The notes: a model not told the origin generated them from the letters alone. A stretch of DNA of 64,000 bases from Cinclus cinclus (GCF_963662255.1 NC_085047.1:45477006-45541005), one strand, 5' to 3'; shown: positions 12,402 through 25,738, counted from the stretch's first letter. A program made the numbers and translations.

Positions 12402-15400
12402 AGATCTCTGGCGTTTGGAATATGCCAGGAGGTATAAGTTATCAGAGAATCCTGAGTCCAATGACACTGAGTCCCCCTGCAACCCATCAGCACACATCCG
12501 TCAACACAGAAAAACCTCTTCTCCTTCTAAAGTACACATTGTCAGCTCTCACATGTGAACTGTTCCCCCTATCCCAGATCTTCAAAGTGTTTAATATGTC
12601 TTGTGGCTCTCAGCCAGGGAAGCTTTTAGGATGCAGCTTGTAGGATCAGGAAGGGTGATCAGTGTGCTCCTGGCAGAGCATTAACACCTGCTATCATCAC
12701 TAAAGATTTTATCTCTCATTTGATTAGCAGGACAACTGTGAAGTAGATTCCCACCATCACTGGTAATTCTACTTATATTATGCTATCTTATCTATCTGTC
12801 CTATTTCTCTCCCTTCTAAAGAATGAGGAGAAAGAAAAATCAATCTGCTGAAAATACAGAAGGGAAAACAGAAACCATTTTCTCCAACAAATCACACATT
12901 CCTAGTAGTAGAATTGTGTGGCTTTTAATTTCACTGAAGGAGAGGCAGTAATTATTTATAGTTTATCACAACCGAGGAAAGGTTTCCTGAGGTACAAACT
13001 AATTATGTTTTTAAATAAACTGATTGTCCATGTAATAAACGATCACATTTTCTAATCATTCAAAGATTTATGTTATTTTATTCAATCACATCTGTGTAGA
13101 ACTGAAACCATAGTAAATCAACTGGAAAAAAATGTCTGGACTAAATTGAAAGCTCTGCCATTACAAGGTTTTATGAAATGAACCAGATAGGAGAGAATAG
13201 GCTGCATACACAAAGCTCTCCAATACACACAGTTTCATACATAAAAAGAATGGTTGGTAACTGACAGGCAAACCAGAATTTATATTTATTTAAGGTCAAG
13301 TCTTGGCCTGTGCTCCATAGATTTGACATGTATTAAAGGACAAAGGTAAAAAGAGTCTTGTTGGCTACAGGGTATCTCAGTCAGAGTTGGTTGTGTAAGG
13401 ACAGTAATTAGAATGAATTCAAGAATGTAGAATAGATGACTGTGTATGACATTTCATTTGTGACAGGCAACAAGTGACATGATCTTATTGTGAAATTAGT
13501 CATCATCATAAACTTCTCATGTCAATCTATAAAATGAAATGCCATGGAGAGCAGCATATTTTTCACTGTTATCCCAACATTTCTTTTTCATAATGTACAT
13601 CATTAAAATAAGCCTGGGAACTGGAACATGCCATCATAGTAATAGCACCAATAATGTTTAATTTATGTGCTATGTGCGCAAAAAACCTTTTGGTGCCTGA
13701 AAAAAACAATGACCTGAATACACAATTTATCCTTAGCAAGGCAGCATGTTGTGCTGCAAAGCATCTGTAGAGTGAGAAAGAAATCAGGATATGGACTGCT
13801 GAATAGCACTGCAGTGTGGAAGTGTGCTGTGATGCAGAACCATGGGCAGAGACCTTTTGCAATAGGGGCAGATCCTCAATGGCTGATGAACTGCTTTGAA
13901 GTTCTTAGCTAGGCAGTGCAGAGCAGAGAGGGGCTGGTAACTTTTGTAGGAGGGCATGCCAGATTTTATTCTCTTTCACATACAAAATCAATCCCACTGG
14001 AAGAAAATCAGTGGGAATCTGGGAGATTTTGACAAAATGACTTCTCATAGGTGACTAACCACAGAAAACACCAGTCTAGCTTTTCCTTAATCTGAATATT
14101 TGAGGGAAAAAAATATAAGCATGGACTGAGTGCACATGCAGGAGTGCTGGGAGGCCTGAGAAGGGCAGGAAGCCCCATCAAGGACTTGGTGATGCACTGT
14201 GTCAGGACACAGAACTGTTGTGCATGAGTAGCCATCCAGTATCTGTGAGCTCTGGACAGAGGACCTGCCCCAGTGTGTTAGAACAGAGAGGAAGAGAGTG
14301 AATTCACCACTAAACTTTCAGGTCCACGGAGGTATATCTCTCTTCAATCACACACCCAGACATAAGTATGTCTTTGATTATATGAGCAGGACATTCTGGT
14401 CATGTACTAAGATTTTAATTGGACTTGCAGCACTGGCACACTTCCAGATTTCTCGTGAAACTGGATTGCCAGACACTGGAAACAGCTACTTGTAGGTTGT
14501 GCTGAAGAGGTGATGGGCTAGACTTCCTCCTTGCTCTGATTGAAAGTGAAGGACCAGTTGATATCCCTCCCCTTGATGAGCTAAAGCTAAGCTGGTAAGC
14601 TCCCAGCTGTGGCAGGAAGCAGTATTGCACGGTACATGGGAAGAATTGGAGAGATTGAGTCAAAAGGCAGAGCTGGTGCATTGCCTGTGAAAAAGTGAAA
14701 CAACAGAGAGGGTAAAAAGAGCCCTGGGTGACTGAACCATGAGAGATTTCTCTGAGCAGAGCAGTTCTCTGTCAAGGCAGAGAAGATGCCAGTTCACTTC
14801 TTTGGAATTGTCTCTCCATCATCCTCCCTCACATCCTTGCTGTGACACAGAGCAGTGGGATGCCGTCAGACTGCTGCCACCTGCCAGCTCTCTGCTGCTG
14901 CTTAGTTCCCTGAGGAAGGTGCTGATAGGTAAGATGGGGGCAGGTGGGATTTTTCTCACCCTTGGCTGAGCCATGTGGTTCTTGGCTTTAAGCAGATTTT
15001 GCTCATTGAGTGAGGATAGATGGACAAAGAGTAATTACTCACTGAGAAGTCCTGGCTCCTCTCTGATTTCAAGAGGCAAAGATGAGATTTAAATATAAGC
15101 AGATTATTAAAAAATGCTCTCCAAACCCAAGCCAGAAACCTGGGAAAGAGATGCTAAGCTTTATATTACCCTGAATGAGTTACTCTTTCCCCTCACAAAC
15201 AGTCATTAAATGGCTGATAAGCAACAGTTTATTAAAGACAAGAAATTAATTAGACCAATAAATAAGTCAACAGTAACTAATTCCAAGACTATTATCATAA
15301 CAACAGAGCAGTTTTCTGTCTTTTTCTCCAGAGAGGTGCCTCCTACCTCTCAGGGCTCTATGCCAGCCCCATGCCAGACTGCCACTTGTGTTGGCTGTCA

Positions 15401-16865
15401 TGGCTCTGCTTCCCATGCTGGGCTCACAAAAGCATTCCTGACACTCTCAGCAGAGGTCAAAAGCACCGTGAGCTTCAGGGGGAGAGTGTGAGGACCAGCT
15501 TCCACACAAAGCCACCAGTCTTGTGCAGATGGACTGGGGTACCCAACCCTCCACAGCCCATCCCGACCCAGTGGTCCCACTAAGGCTGAATTGACAAGCA
15601 AAGAGGCTCCAGAAGCTCAGGTGGAGCCCTGAGCAGCAACTGCACTGCTTAGTTAATACTTCCTCTGGCTGTGTCCTCCAAACTCCCACCTGCTCTGCCT
15701 CAGAGAAATCTGCTATAGACAGCCACCAGCTGGGTGCAGGATACTCCCTGTCACTTGGCCTCTAGGTTCATGGTTGGGCCCTGACTTTGTGTTTAGCTGC
15801 AGAGATGTAAGTAGGGAGAAGGAGACTTAAAAACTCGCATGGATGGCTGTGTGTCATTACGAATCTGCATAGATTCAAACAAATCTGGGGGTGGTGAAAC
15901 CTAAGTTTCCAGCTCATACTCCAGCCAAAGTTACATTTGTCAGGTAGAAGTGCTAGCTGCATCCACCCTGATTATACTAAATTTCCAGACATACTAAAAT
16001 CATCAAAAAAGTGGAAGAATTTGCTCAGGTGTGCATCACATTATTTCTCAAACACCTCATTTCCAAGAGAGGCACTTTTCAGGAGAGTGAGAAAATTACA
16101 ATAGTATCAAAGCACACAATTTGTGGGAATCAGGGAAAGGTCTTACGTTAGTTAAAGTGTCAACTCTCAATCAGTGGAAACTTGTATTCTGTGCACAAGG
16201 ATAATCTGAATAGACAGAATGAAGTGTCTTTGGTCAATTATTTCCATTACAAGGAAATGCTTTTGGTAAGGATAGTGAGAAGTATTTAAATGAACTTGCT
16301 TAATGGTCACTGGAGGTACAGATTCATTTTGCTGTCTAAAAATTCAATGGTACTGTACTCTGTGATGCTAACATGTAATACTGCAGTCTGACAGGCTTTT
16401 GTAGGTGTAGTCATATAAAAATTTCTCTCATGTCTTCCTTCCTCCCATCTGTGACCCAGTTTGCAGGTCTTGAGATGATGCCCCTGTAATTTAGGCTTCA
16501 AGAACTAGCTCTACTAAAACAGGCTAGAAGGGCACACACTTGATGTGTGAAGGCAGTTGTGTCCACCTGCAGGGGAGAGAGAAGGCAAGGAGGGAGGGAA
16601 TAATAGTAATCTGGAGGTTAGTATCTTCCTAAACCACTGCTGCACCCCCCCCATGAATCCATGGACCCATGCTGTTCCAGTCACTGAGGAAGGCACAGGT
16701 GCTTGAAGTTTTGGGTTCTGACTGTTACATGGATTGACTGTGATGTGTATTCAGCAGTCATTTGTTGATCTGTAAATTATTTGGCGGGTTGGACGCGTAC
16801 TTTACAATCTTAATTTTAAAATACATTCTAGAAGAGACTGACACTAGTGTTGTTGAAAAAAACAA
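12402..16865. other. Unique sequence, no gene seen
   Basis: This 4.4-kb stretch has no recognised repeat or exon. Around 12890-13130 it is strongly AT-rich with several ATTA/TAAT homeodomain-type cores, a style common in conserved noncoding elements but not diagnostic. Confidence 0.5.
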
Positions 16866-17372
16866 GCAATTGTTTACAGGTAAGAATCAGGGGGAAGGCC
16901 AACAAGGCAGATATCCAAGTGGGAGTCTGTCCTAGACCACCCAGCCAGGATGAAGAAGTAGACCAAGTATTCTATAAGCAGCTGGGAGAAGTCCAGCTGA
17001 AGATCCCCAGCCCTGGGATGAGGAATGTACTTGGATGTTGTCTACTTGCACTTTAATAAAGCCTCTGATACCATTTCCCACAGCATTTTCCTGGAGAAAC
17101 TGGCTGCTCATGGCTTGGATGGGTGTCCTCTTCATTGGGCATAAAACTGATAAAACTGGATGGATGGATGGATGGATGGATGGATGGATGGATGGATGGA
17201 TGGACCCAGAGAGTCGTGGGGAATGGAGTTTCATCCAGCTGTGGGCTGGTCACTAGTGGTGTTCCCCAGAGGTCTGAGGCATTTGGGCCAACCCTGATTA
17301 TCATCTTTATCAATGATCTAGGTGAGGGGATAGAGTGCAGGCAACATCAAGTTAAGCTGGCTGTTGACTCAG
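16866..17372 (+). mobile_element. CR1 LINE, internally deleted, with a TGGA array grown inside it
   Basis: The first part (16866 to about 17000) encodes a CR1 ORF2 endonuclease-domain piece, '[20 protein letters not shown]'. From about 17030 the sequence jumps to the reverse transcriptase domain, with '[17 protein letters not shown]' and '[11 protein letters not shown]'. The last endonuclease part and the first RT part, roughly 1 kb in a full element, are missing. In RT motif A the catalytic Asp (normally YLDF) is His. After the array the sequence resumes with 'acccagagagtcgtggg', 'agtggtgttccccagagg' and 'tctttatcaatgatctagg' as in ordinary CR1. The copy is inactive. Confidence 0.95.
17157..17204. 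repeat. (TGGA)12 microsatellite inside CR1
   Basis: Twelve perfect TGGA units replace the point in the CR1 reverse transcriptase frame where the element normally reads TGGCTGGATGGG (Trp-Leu-Asp-Gly). The flanking CR1 sequence is continuous on both sides. Confidence 0.98.
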
Positions 17373-20300
17373 GTTGGTTCCTATGTTGTTTATTTTGCCA
17401 TATACAAAATCTGATTACTGTTCTCTCCTTCAAACAAGATTGTAGGCTTGTATCCATGGGGACCCAGGGGAGAAAGGACTGTATGTATATATTCGAATGA
17501 CTACAAAGTGTTTTCCCAGGGGTACACTGCCATTGGTGCTCAGTAGATGTAAATCAGTAGCTCCAATTACTCCAGCAGAGCTGAACTTGGCTTTTTTTCT
17601 AAGGGAAATTTGGCCAGTTAGATGTATGGATAGAACAGTTCTGTGCTTGGCTTTATATTTTGAGGAGGGTTGTTGTTAAGGCAGCTTTTCTAGGCAGGGG
17701 AAAGAATTTTTTCCCAGACCAGGGCATTTCTGTAATACCTGTTATTTATTCAGAGCAGTCTGTTCTATTCCAAAAGCAAAGAAGTTGATCTTTTGAACTA
17801 TTTATAATTTATTTTAGGCAGACAAGCAGAACTATTGCAAGCAAAAAGAAACTGCCCACACTGTCTGGGTAGCAAGCTGGATGGCAAGCTCCTCTCAAAT
17901 CCTCAGGGACCTCCTTCCACCTCTTCGCTGCACATCCTGAATTTACTCATCAACCCATTCTTGCCAGTTTTGTAGGCTAAGATGATCTGAGGAAGGTTTA
18001 ACACAGGAAGATAACTATTAAGGACTGAGGAGGGCTGAGCAAATTTTTTCTTCCTTTCCCTCACAAAGAGTATTTAGCATATTTGTGTGACAAGGTGCGA
18101 CAAAAACCTACTCCAGGTCAATTTAGTGAACAAAGTAGTATCAGCAAATGTCAAGTCCCCAGAGGACAATATATGACCCCAAACAAGCTTCTATTGTATC
18201 TACTGTCCATTAGCTGATCTCTCACCTTCTGATATTTCCTTGCATGCTAAAACATGACCTTATTTCTGCTGGCACAGCTCCTAATGACCAAGTGTTGTCC
18301 AGCTTCCTGGAAAAGCTAGGGACAGTTGTGGCTTGTATTTGTTAAACCTCTGAGTTTATTGAAATTACTTCAGTTTCACAAAGCATTCAAGGGGACAAAG
18401 GAATGAGTCTGTGTAGGGAAAGGTGAAGGAATAATCAGGAGTTATTCAGGAGATATAAATGAAATGGATTGGTAAGCTCTAAAGGCCTTCGCTATTACTT
18501 CAGAACTTAGGATAAGATTAATCCACTTCCCAGGCACAGTGGAAATCTGCATTACAAGAATACAAAAAGAAATACACATGGCAGTCTATTAGTATGAGAC
18601 TGCATCAGACAGATGCCACAGAAAGGGATGATACATGGTACTTAGGGCATGATGGAAAGATCACAGTCTCTGTGCCAGGTTTGGTGTGAGAATAGGCTAC
18701 CAAAACCTGTGAGAATGAATGAATGGTTTTTTGCATTTTACAGAAAGTGGCTCCAGCATGAAACAGGCACCACTAAACACCAAAAGAAACAAGTAACAAA
18801 TCAGTGGAATATCTGAGACCAGACCTCATAAATATCTAAGAATGGAGTATTTCATACTGGTACAGCAGAGAAAATGGCACTGTTTGCAGTGGTATATTGA
18901 TACCCTAACACGCAAACTTCTGCCTGGTCATCATCTGGACAGCCCCTGTGAGATCCACCTTTGAAATTTATGTGAGGATGCAAGCAAACTTGAAGTGGGA
19001 AGACAGTGACTGAACTGTTGCAGAAAAGCAATAAACTTTATTGTCCACCAGCACAATGCAAATGAGTGATGCCAGATTCCTGTCTGATAAATATCTTCTG
19101 AAGGAAAACTTTGGGGAAATATGATTGGAAGATTTTGACTGGAATTACCAAGCAATCATTAAGGGTGAAAAATAATTTTGCTGGATTTCAGCTATCTAAA
19201 TCTTAGGTCAAAACTAGTTTTTCTGAACTCTTCTGCAGTCAGTGGAAAAGGTGGGCACCCCTAGAGGTAAGTCCTGTGTTTTAAGGAATTTACTAGCACA
19301 GAATAAATTCAAAACACTGAGTAATATAAGTAGTCTGTTTTGGTTTATGGATTGTGAAGGGTTCATGCTACCAGTGGATCATCTGGAATGATCTCTTTCC
19401 CTCCCACTAAGTATGTACAGACTTGTTAGCTGAGATAGTCCCCACTGACAGCTCTGGTGGGCAGGTGGTGACTCAGCAGGGATTCTGATCTTGCACTGAA
19501 GACACTTCTGTAAACAGCAACAGGAGCAAGCCCTACTGTGAAAAGCACAACAAGTACCTTGCTTCTCTGTCAGTGAGGGCATTCCTGTAAGGAACAGCAT
19601 CTCCAAAACATTAGAGCAGGCAGGAAGCAGCTAAGATGAACATCCCTGAAGAGCACAAGGTGCTTGGACTTCAGCGAAGAAAATCTTCCAGAATTCAGTT
19701 TTTGCAGTGTTTTACCAGATCCAGACACTGCTTGGTTTTTCAGAGATGTTGGCTCCTCAGCCTCTGGGTAATCAATTACATGCTGCAGTGACTCCTTCCT
19801 GTAGTCCTTTAGGTACTTTTCTCCAATCTTCTGTCAATTTAGGCATCTCAGTGCTTAACAAGAAACACTTCCACTTCTGTGTTATTATTTCTTTCCACAA
19901 AGAAAAGCTTGGAATAATCGGGAAAGAAAGGAGAATGCTAAGAAATTCATCTGGATAAATACTTCGAGGAGCTGACTGTACTTCATTGTAAGAAAAGCAG
20001 AATAAAGCGTGCAGTGATTTCTCCACTTGTTGATGGTGACTGAAGAATTAGAATTTCACTCCCTTTAGTGCAATGGGCTTTTAAAAATACTTTAAAATTT
20101 TAAAGTGACAAATATTGTATTTCTCATTATTAGAAAAGCCTTGGGAAGTCTTAACCTGAGTCACCTGGGTGACCCTGAGAGGTGACCCTGAGAGCAGAGC
20201 CCATGCAGCAGTGAGTGCTGCAGGAGCAGAGAGCTGGAGTAGTGCTCCCAGAGCCTACTCAGGTCTGTATGCCAGCAGCCCCCAATGCTCACATCTACTG

Positions 20301-20952
20301 GAGACCAAATGTTTAGTTTTCTAGGCCACAACAAGAGGGCAGGGTTGGCACCTGCCAAAAAATACTCTTTTTCTAGAGTCCACCAGTGGAAGTGATTTTC
20401 CAATTTATCCCATATTCATTCTCTATACACATTCTTTTTCTGGCATTGGTAGTGTTAGCTGAGCAGGTTACCAGCCTCACATGTTCATGCCCCCTCTTCA
20501 AGACCTCCATCTCCCTGTAGCCAATGCCCCCAAAGATAGTTTTAGTGTAGAAGCAAAAAGTTACCTTACAAGCCATGCTCTCCTGGGCCCTGAGAGCATT
20601 GCAGTTGTCACTAAAAAGTGCGGAGATCTCAGAAGTCCCATTCGTAAACTGTTGTTATCCTGTGATCCATCTCTGTTGTTTGTATTTTCCTATGAGGAAT
20701 AGTCTGGGCTCGACTTTGAGAATGTGTACTTGGGCAAGGATGTGTAAGAAATACATATTCTGGGGAAAATAACTTCCCTAAAAGTGGAGCTGAAGACCTA
20801 GGGTGTCTGACATTTACTTTTGGCAGCCCTGCATCTGATGTTGGGAGACGTGCTGCTGTGTTCCAGAAATCATCACCACATGCTGATCAAAGCTCATTTG
20901 CTCATTAAAATCTCCACGTAGCCTTCTATTTTCTGAACAAGTTGCATTCAAA
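17373..20952. other. Unique sequence, no gene seen
   Basis: No repeat family recognised. A 13-bp unit (ggtgaccctgaga) is duplicated in tandem at 20168-20193. Open frames here are short and unlike known proteins. Confidence 0.5.
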
Positions 20953-21638
20953 TGTGCTGGTTATGGCTGGTATAGAGTAAAATTTCTTCACAGTAGCTGG
21001 TATGGGGCTGTGTTTTGGATTTATGCTGGAAACAGTGTTGATAACACAGGAAGTTTTTGTTTTTTCCTGAGCAGGGCTTGCACAGAGCCAAAGCCTTTTC
21101 TGTTCCTCACCCCACCCTGCCAGTGAGTGAGCTGGGGGTGCACAAGGGGTTGGGAGGGGACACAACCAGAACAGTTGTGACAGTCTCCAACTGACCAAAA
21201 GGATGAGTCAGACCATATGGTGGTGTGCTCAACAATAAAATTAAGGGGGAGGGCTGGCCAAGGGGCAGCTGCTTCTCAAGGACTGTCAGGGCATTGGTCA
21301 GCTGGTGGTGAAAAACTGTTTTCATTTGCATTGTCTGTTTTTGGATTTATTTCTCTTTGTTAGTTTTCTTTTCAATACATAATAGTAGTAGTAGTAATAT
21401 AATAATAATAATAAGAAGAAGAAGAAGAAGAAGAATACCAGTAATAATAATAGTAATAATAATAATGTATTATTATTGCTACTTATGTTCCTTTTATTAC
21501 AATTATTAAGTTGTTCTTACCTCAGGCCATGAGTTTTCTCACTTTCACCCTTCCAGTTCTCTTCCTGCCATCCCACTGGAAGGACAATGAACAAGGGACT
21601 GTGTGGTGTTTAGTTAACAGCTGGGTTAAACCATAACA
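20953..21638 (+). mobile_element. Solo LTR of an avian endogenous retrovirus (ERVL-type, class from memory)
   Basis: The element starts TGTGCTGGTTATGGCTGG and ends GGGTTAAACCATAACA, so it has TG...CA termini over 686 bp. Internal landmarks match the LTR widespread in neoavian genomes: 'tagctggtatggggctgtg', 'ttttggatttatgctgg', 'gttgataacacagg', 'gttgggaggggacacaacc', a degraded TATA-like 'caataaaattaagg', an ATT/AAT triplet block, 'gttcttacctcagg' and 'tgtggtgtttagtt'. No gag, pol or env remains on either side, so the internal region was lost, probably by LTR-LTR recombination. Flanking 5-mers (tcaaa / ttaag) do not form an intact target duplication, which suggests age or a boundary error of a few bases. 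Confidence 0.88.
21381..21477. repeat. Compound triplet repeat (AGT/AAT/AAG) inside the LTR
   Basis: Blocks of AGT, AAT and AAG units follow one another, with about seven AAG units in the middle. They lie where this LTR family carries an ATT/AAT-rich segment upstream of its 3' 'gttcttacctca' block. Confidence 0.93.
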
Positions 21639-24275
21639 TTAAGCCATTTGATTCATACATTCTCTTTTGCACTTTCATACCATTAATAATCTTTTAAACA
21701 TAGAAGGATATTAGTAGCAGGTGAGAGCTTCTTTGTAATGGTACTGAGATCAAATCATCCTGTAAATTAAAATATGTATTTTCCTTCAAAGAGGTTATTA
21801 TCCATCATTGACATTAATTATAGTTTTTCTTAACTATCTTAGTGCCTCTCTGTTGCTGTCTTTTAATGCCCTATTTCTCATTTTTCCTGATCTCCCCATC
21901 ACCTGACACAAATAAAGAATATATAGGCAATTACTGGGAATTTTTTAAGCAAATTTGGCAGCCTCTTTATTTACTTTGATTCAGATGACAGCCTTATCTG
22001 ACAGTTTTTTCAGGAACAGTGTTTGTTAGCTGAATAAATGTAGGTTGGCAGTGCTAACAGAGATTTTTTGCCTAAACCCCCTGAAAATCTACTTCGATTC
22101 AGTATTGAACACCATTTATCTTTACAAACCCACAGAGAATTAAAAACAACTCAGAACCCAGAGCATTTCTCTGTAGGCTGTGTTTTGGCATGTGATCCAT
22201 CTAGGCAGTGGAGGTTAACCTGCAGCTCTCTGCCAGCTGTGGCCATTGATGAGCCCACGTCCCATATTCCCCATGGGGGCTTGACCATAGGCACAGCCCA
22301 GGGTTAGCACGGACCAGGGAGGGCTCTGAGTGCAGAATTTGGATGTGGCCATCGTGGGTGGTGGCATGAGAGGCCAGCTGCAAGGACATGAGCTGTGATG
22401 CCCCTGGGACACAGTTTTGTCCCTGGACATCTAGGTTCTTAGGAGAAGGAGAGTTGCCCAAGGTTGGACACATTCTGTGACATCATGGCCAGGGTCAGAC
22501 CCTGGTAAGAAAGAGAGAGTCCAGGGTAAAATGTTGTTAAGGGCTGTGTCTCTCCTTTCACTGGTCTCTGTACATACAGCTCAGTGATTTAAGTGGGTAG
22601 CAATGAGGATGGATCCACTTTGCAATTATTTTCCATAATTTCTTGGAGAGCTGTCCTGGTGCAACCCATGAAAGTCTGAGAGAGGACTAAGCCTCAGCTC
22701 TGCACTTGAGATTTGTGGCAAATGTTTCTCCCCTGAGGCTGCCCACACACTGTTGTCATTGCACAAAGCATGGCCCTGTAGTCCTGCAGGAGCATCTCTA
22801 GTGAATTTGTTGCCCTGTGACAGGGGATGAAGATCCTTATGTAGATTGGATTAGACTGAAATGTCAAATGCTCACAGATGTCCTCACTTTCCCCACCAGG
22901 GAAGTGGGCAACTGAGGCTTTCTGATGTTTGTGCTATAAAAGCAGAAAGGTGTTCAACAAAATGGCTTTGAGGTGCAGATGCTTCACAATTACAGAATGT
23001 CCAAAAGTGAACTTGGTTTCACGGGACAGATGCAGATCTTTTCACAAAGAAGTCCTAAAGAATGGCTGACTACACACATGAGACTGAAGGAAATGTACAC
23101 GAGCTGCTTCTCCTAAATGCCATGTTCTGAAGATAAATTCCAGGCACCTTGAGGACACCCATTTCCAATGGCTGCATTACATGACCCTGCACCACAGCAT
23201 CCCCTCAGAAGCAGCTGGTGAATTGCACTCTAAGAGTTCAGGCTCATTTCAGCAATCTTCAGCATAGGTCTTGTGGGAGAGATTGAATTTCCACTCAAAG
23301 TGCTTGCTACAGCACCAGTGGGACACTTGATGACTGCACACCTGATCCAGGATGGGTAACACATCGCAGCAGGAAGAATGCTAAATTAGTTCAAAAGGGG
23401 CCTCATTCTATACTCACATTTACTGGCATAAATCAGGAGTCATTGGTGCAAATGAGGTTAGTTCACAACAAATCTTGTAGGCACATGACCAACGCTGCCC
23501 CTGATTGCATTTTTTTTTAAAGTAGGATAAGAAGATGGTGTGCTGGGTGCCGATCACACTGCAAGTTTGTTTGCTGAAGGAGCAGACATCTGTGGAAGAG
23601 CTCTTGACACTTCTAAGCCTGTGTATGAATCACTGCACACATCACGGATGAGCAGGAGAATAAACCCAAACAGGGCCTATTTCCCTCTGCAAGATGTCAA
23701 GTCACATTTTCATTTTAAAATATTTCTCAGGTTCTCCAAGGTGAGATGGAAAAAAGCACAGCCTAGGAGTATTTCCTAAGCCTGATTAGTTTCATGTCTG
23801 TAGGTGACATCCACCTGCAAACCGCCAGAAGCTGCCTCTTGGACTTAGAGCCTGTGGAATGATGGACTGAGGTAGGGCAGAATTTCCAATTGCTGATTGC
23901 CATCCCCTCTAACTATAAATTTATCTGTCAAGGCTTTTTGACAAATTACAGGCAAGCATGTGTCCTGTCCAATTAGTTGCAGAATAGCAAATACCATGAT
24001 TCATGCCAATGAAGGGTTGCTCTCAGTCCCAAGGCCAAGCTGAACCTTGGCCTGACATTGGGTTTGTGATCTAAATATTGAACAGATTGTCTTTTTAAAT
24101 AGGGTCTTAGTGTAAAGAAATGCATGTGAATTGAAGGGAGAAAAGCTATACATTTATTTTCATAACCCCTCTTTACCCAGCTATAGATGATGTCTCACAA
24201 AAAGAAGAAAAAGAATAATTTTCTTCAACGAAGGACATGGCAATGACTAGATGGCTTTAGCCACACCCCTTTAAA

Positions 24276-24291
24276 ATCCTTTTAAAAGGAT
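24276..24291. repeat. Perfect 16-bp palindrome
   Basis: ATCCTTTTAAAAGGAT equals its own reverse complement. It is a short AT-rich palindrome with no recognised function. Confidence 0.9.
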
Positions 24292-25716
24292 CGTATTACA
24301 GCCATTTCTATGAAAAACTTAACAGTACTTTTATGTCCTCTGATCCTCAGAAGCCTCCACCATGGATTCTCATGCTATAATAGCACACAAAACCTCATAA
24401 TACTTGAAAACATTATTTGGCACAGCTGTACTCCCATTCAAACAGGTTTTTAAAGCTGTGTCTTAGACACACCATTGTCTTTTATGAATCACATACATCA
24501 AGGGCAAAATTGTGGACTGAATCAACTTCTACTCTCTTGCTACTTGATTATGCCTTATTTTGATGCAAACCCAGAAAAGTCCAAAGCATGAAGAGTGTAA
24601 GAATTAAGTGGGATCAGACTTCATATGGTTGTGTTTTCTGAGGCCATCTGGTTAGCAGCATGTATTAAGGAGAGTAGCACAGCTGCTCTAAGTATAACAG
24701 TAAAGTTGATGAACGCGGCTGAAACCTACCGAGAGTTTAGCAAATGATGGTATCAGCACAGGGATATATTACACATGTCCTGGTAATATCTTCATGTCAT
24801 CACCTGAAATATCTTCCATGCACTGACTTCTAGAATTGGGTCTTTTATATAATATCTTATGGTTTTGTTCAGGCCATCTGGAATACAAGCTGCCAGGAGC
24901 AATAAGTTTGCTGCTAGCTTGCTTCAGTACAGAGTTTAGGGTTTTTTAAAAGACAAGAGAAATGCAAATAACAAGGTGTCAAAATATTGGAGGAGAATTT
25001 CACTAAAACTTCACTCTGGAAACAGGTGGTCCCTTTTTTCCAAAAATTTAACAGATTGAAGTACACACATTGGAACAAGAGATAGTCTTGCCATTTCTCT
25101 TTCTTGTAAGCAGAATTGTGTTTCTTTAACATACATCATCATGCTTCTATACCATAAGCTTCCAAAGCACAGCATACTTCATTTTTTTCTGCAGAACACG
25201 AAAGTGCAATTCAGTGAAGGGAGCAAGCTCATCCTTCCCTGAACCAACTGGGATAAGTTGTGCTTTTCAATTTAGGTGAGGTCAGAAATGTTTTCATGAA
25301 ATTTTGGCCACAGTCCCCTTCTCCACAGAGCTGTTGTTTTTGCTTTTCTCTTCTGAGTTAGACCTCACAAAGGCAAGAGGCCAGATGGTAAGCACCTGAT
25401 GCAGCATGAAAAGCCATTATTACCTGTTGTGTAACACAGCTTTGTAAGTGCTTATCTGGAGCTGGCAACAGAACAGTTGGCTCAGATTGGGACCCTGTTG
25501 GTCCTGCCCACCTGACCGAAACTGTGGGTCTGCATTTGGCTAACCTGAAGCTTGAGGGAATTCAGGATATGGAACCTTGTGTCCAAAAGTGTTGACACAG
25601 ATGAAGAGGTGTTAAAAGTAAAGTGGATAGTATAGCCTGTTAATCTGTGATGTGTGAAAACCTACAGAGATTTTGTCTCTGTTTACTTTTTGTTGCTGAT
25701 ATTGGTTATTTTGGAC

Positions 25717-25738
25717 TTTTTGTTTGTTTGTTTGTTTT
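25717..25738. repeat. (TTTG)n microsatellite
   Basis: About five TTTG units with T-rich ends. Confidence 0.9.

Noticed and set aside
17035..17500. Frames with Trp-Met-Asp-Gly repeats (+) and Pro-Ser-Ile-His repeats (-)
   Set aside because: Both are translations of the TGGA array inside CR1.
23540..23779. 79-codon + frame beginning MLGADHTASLFAEGADICGR
   Set aside because: No recognised domain; length is within chance expectation for this window.
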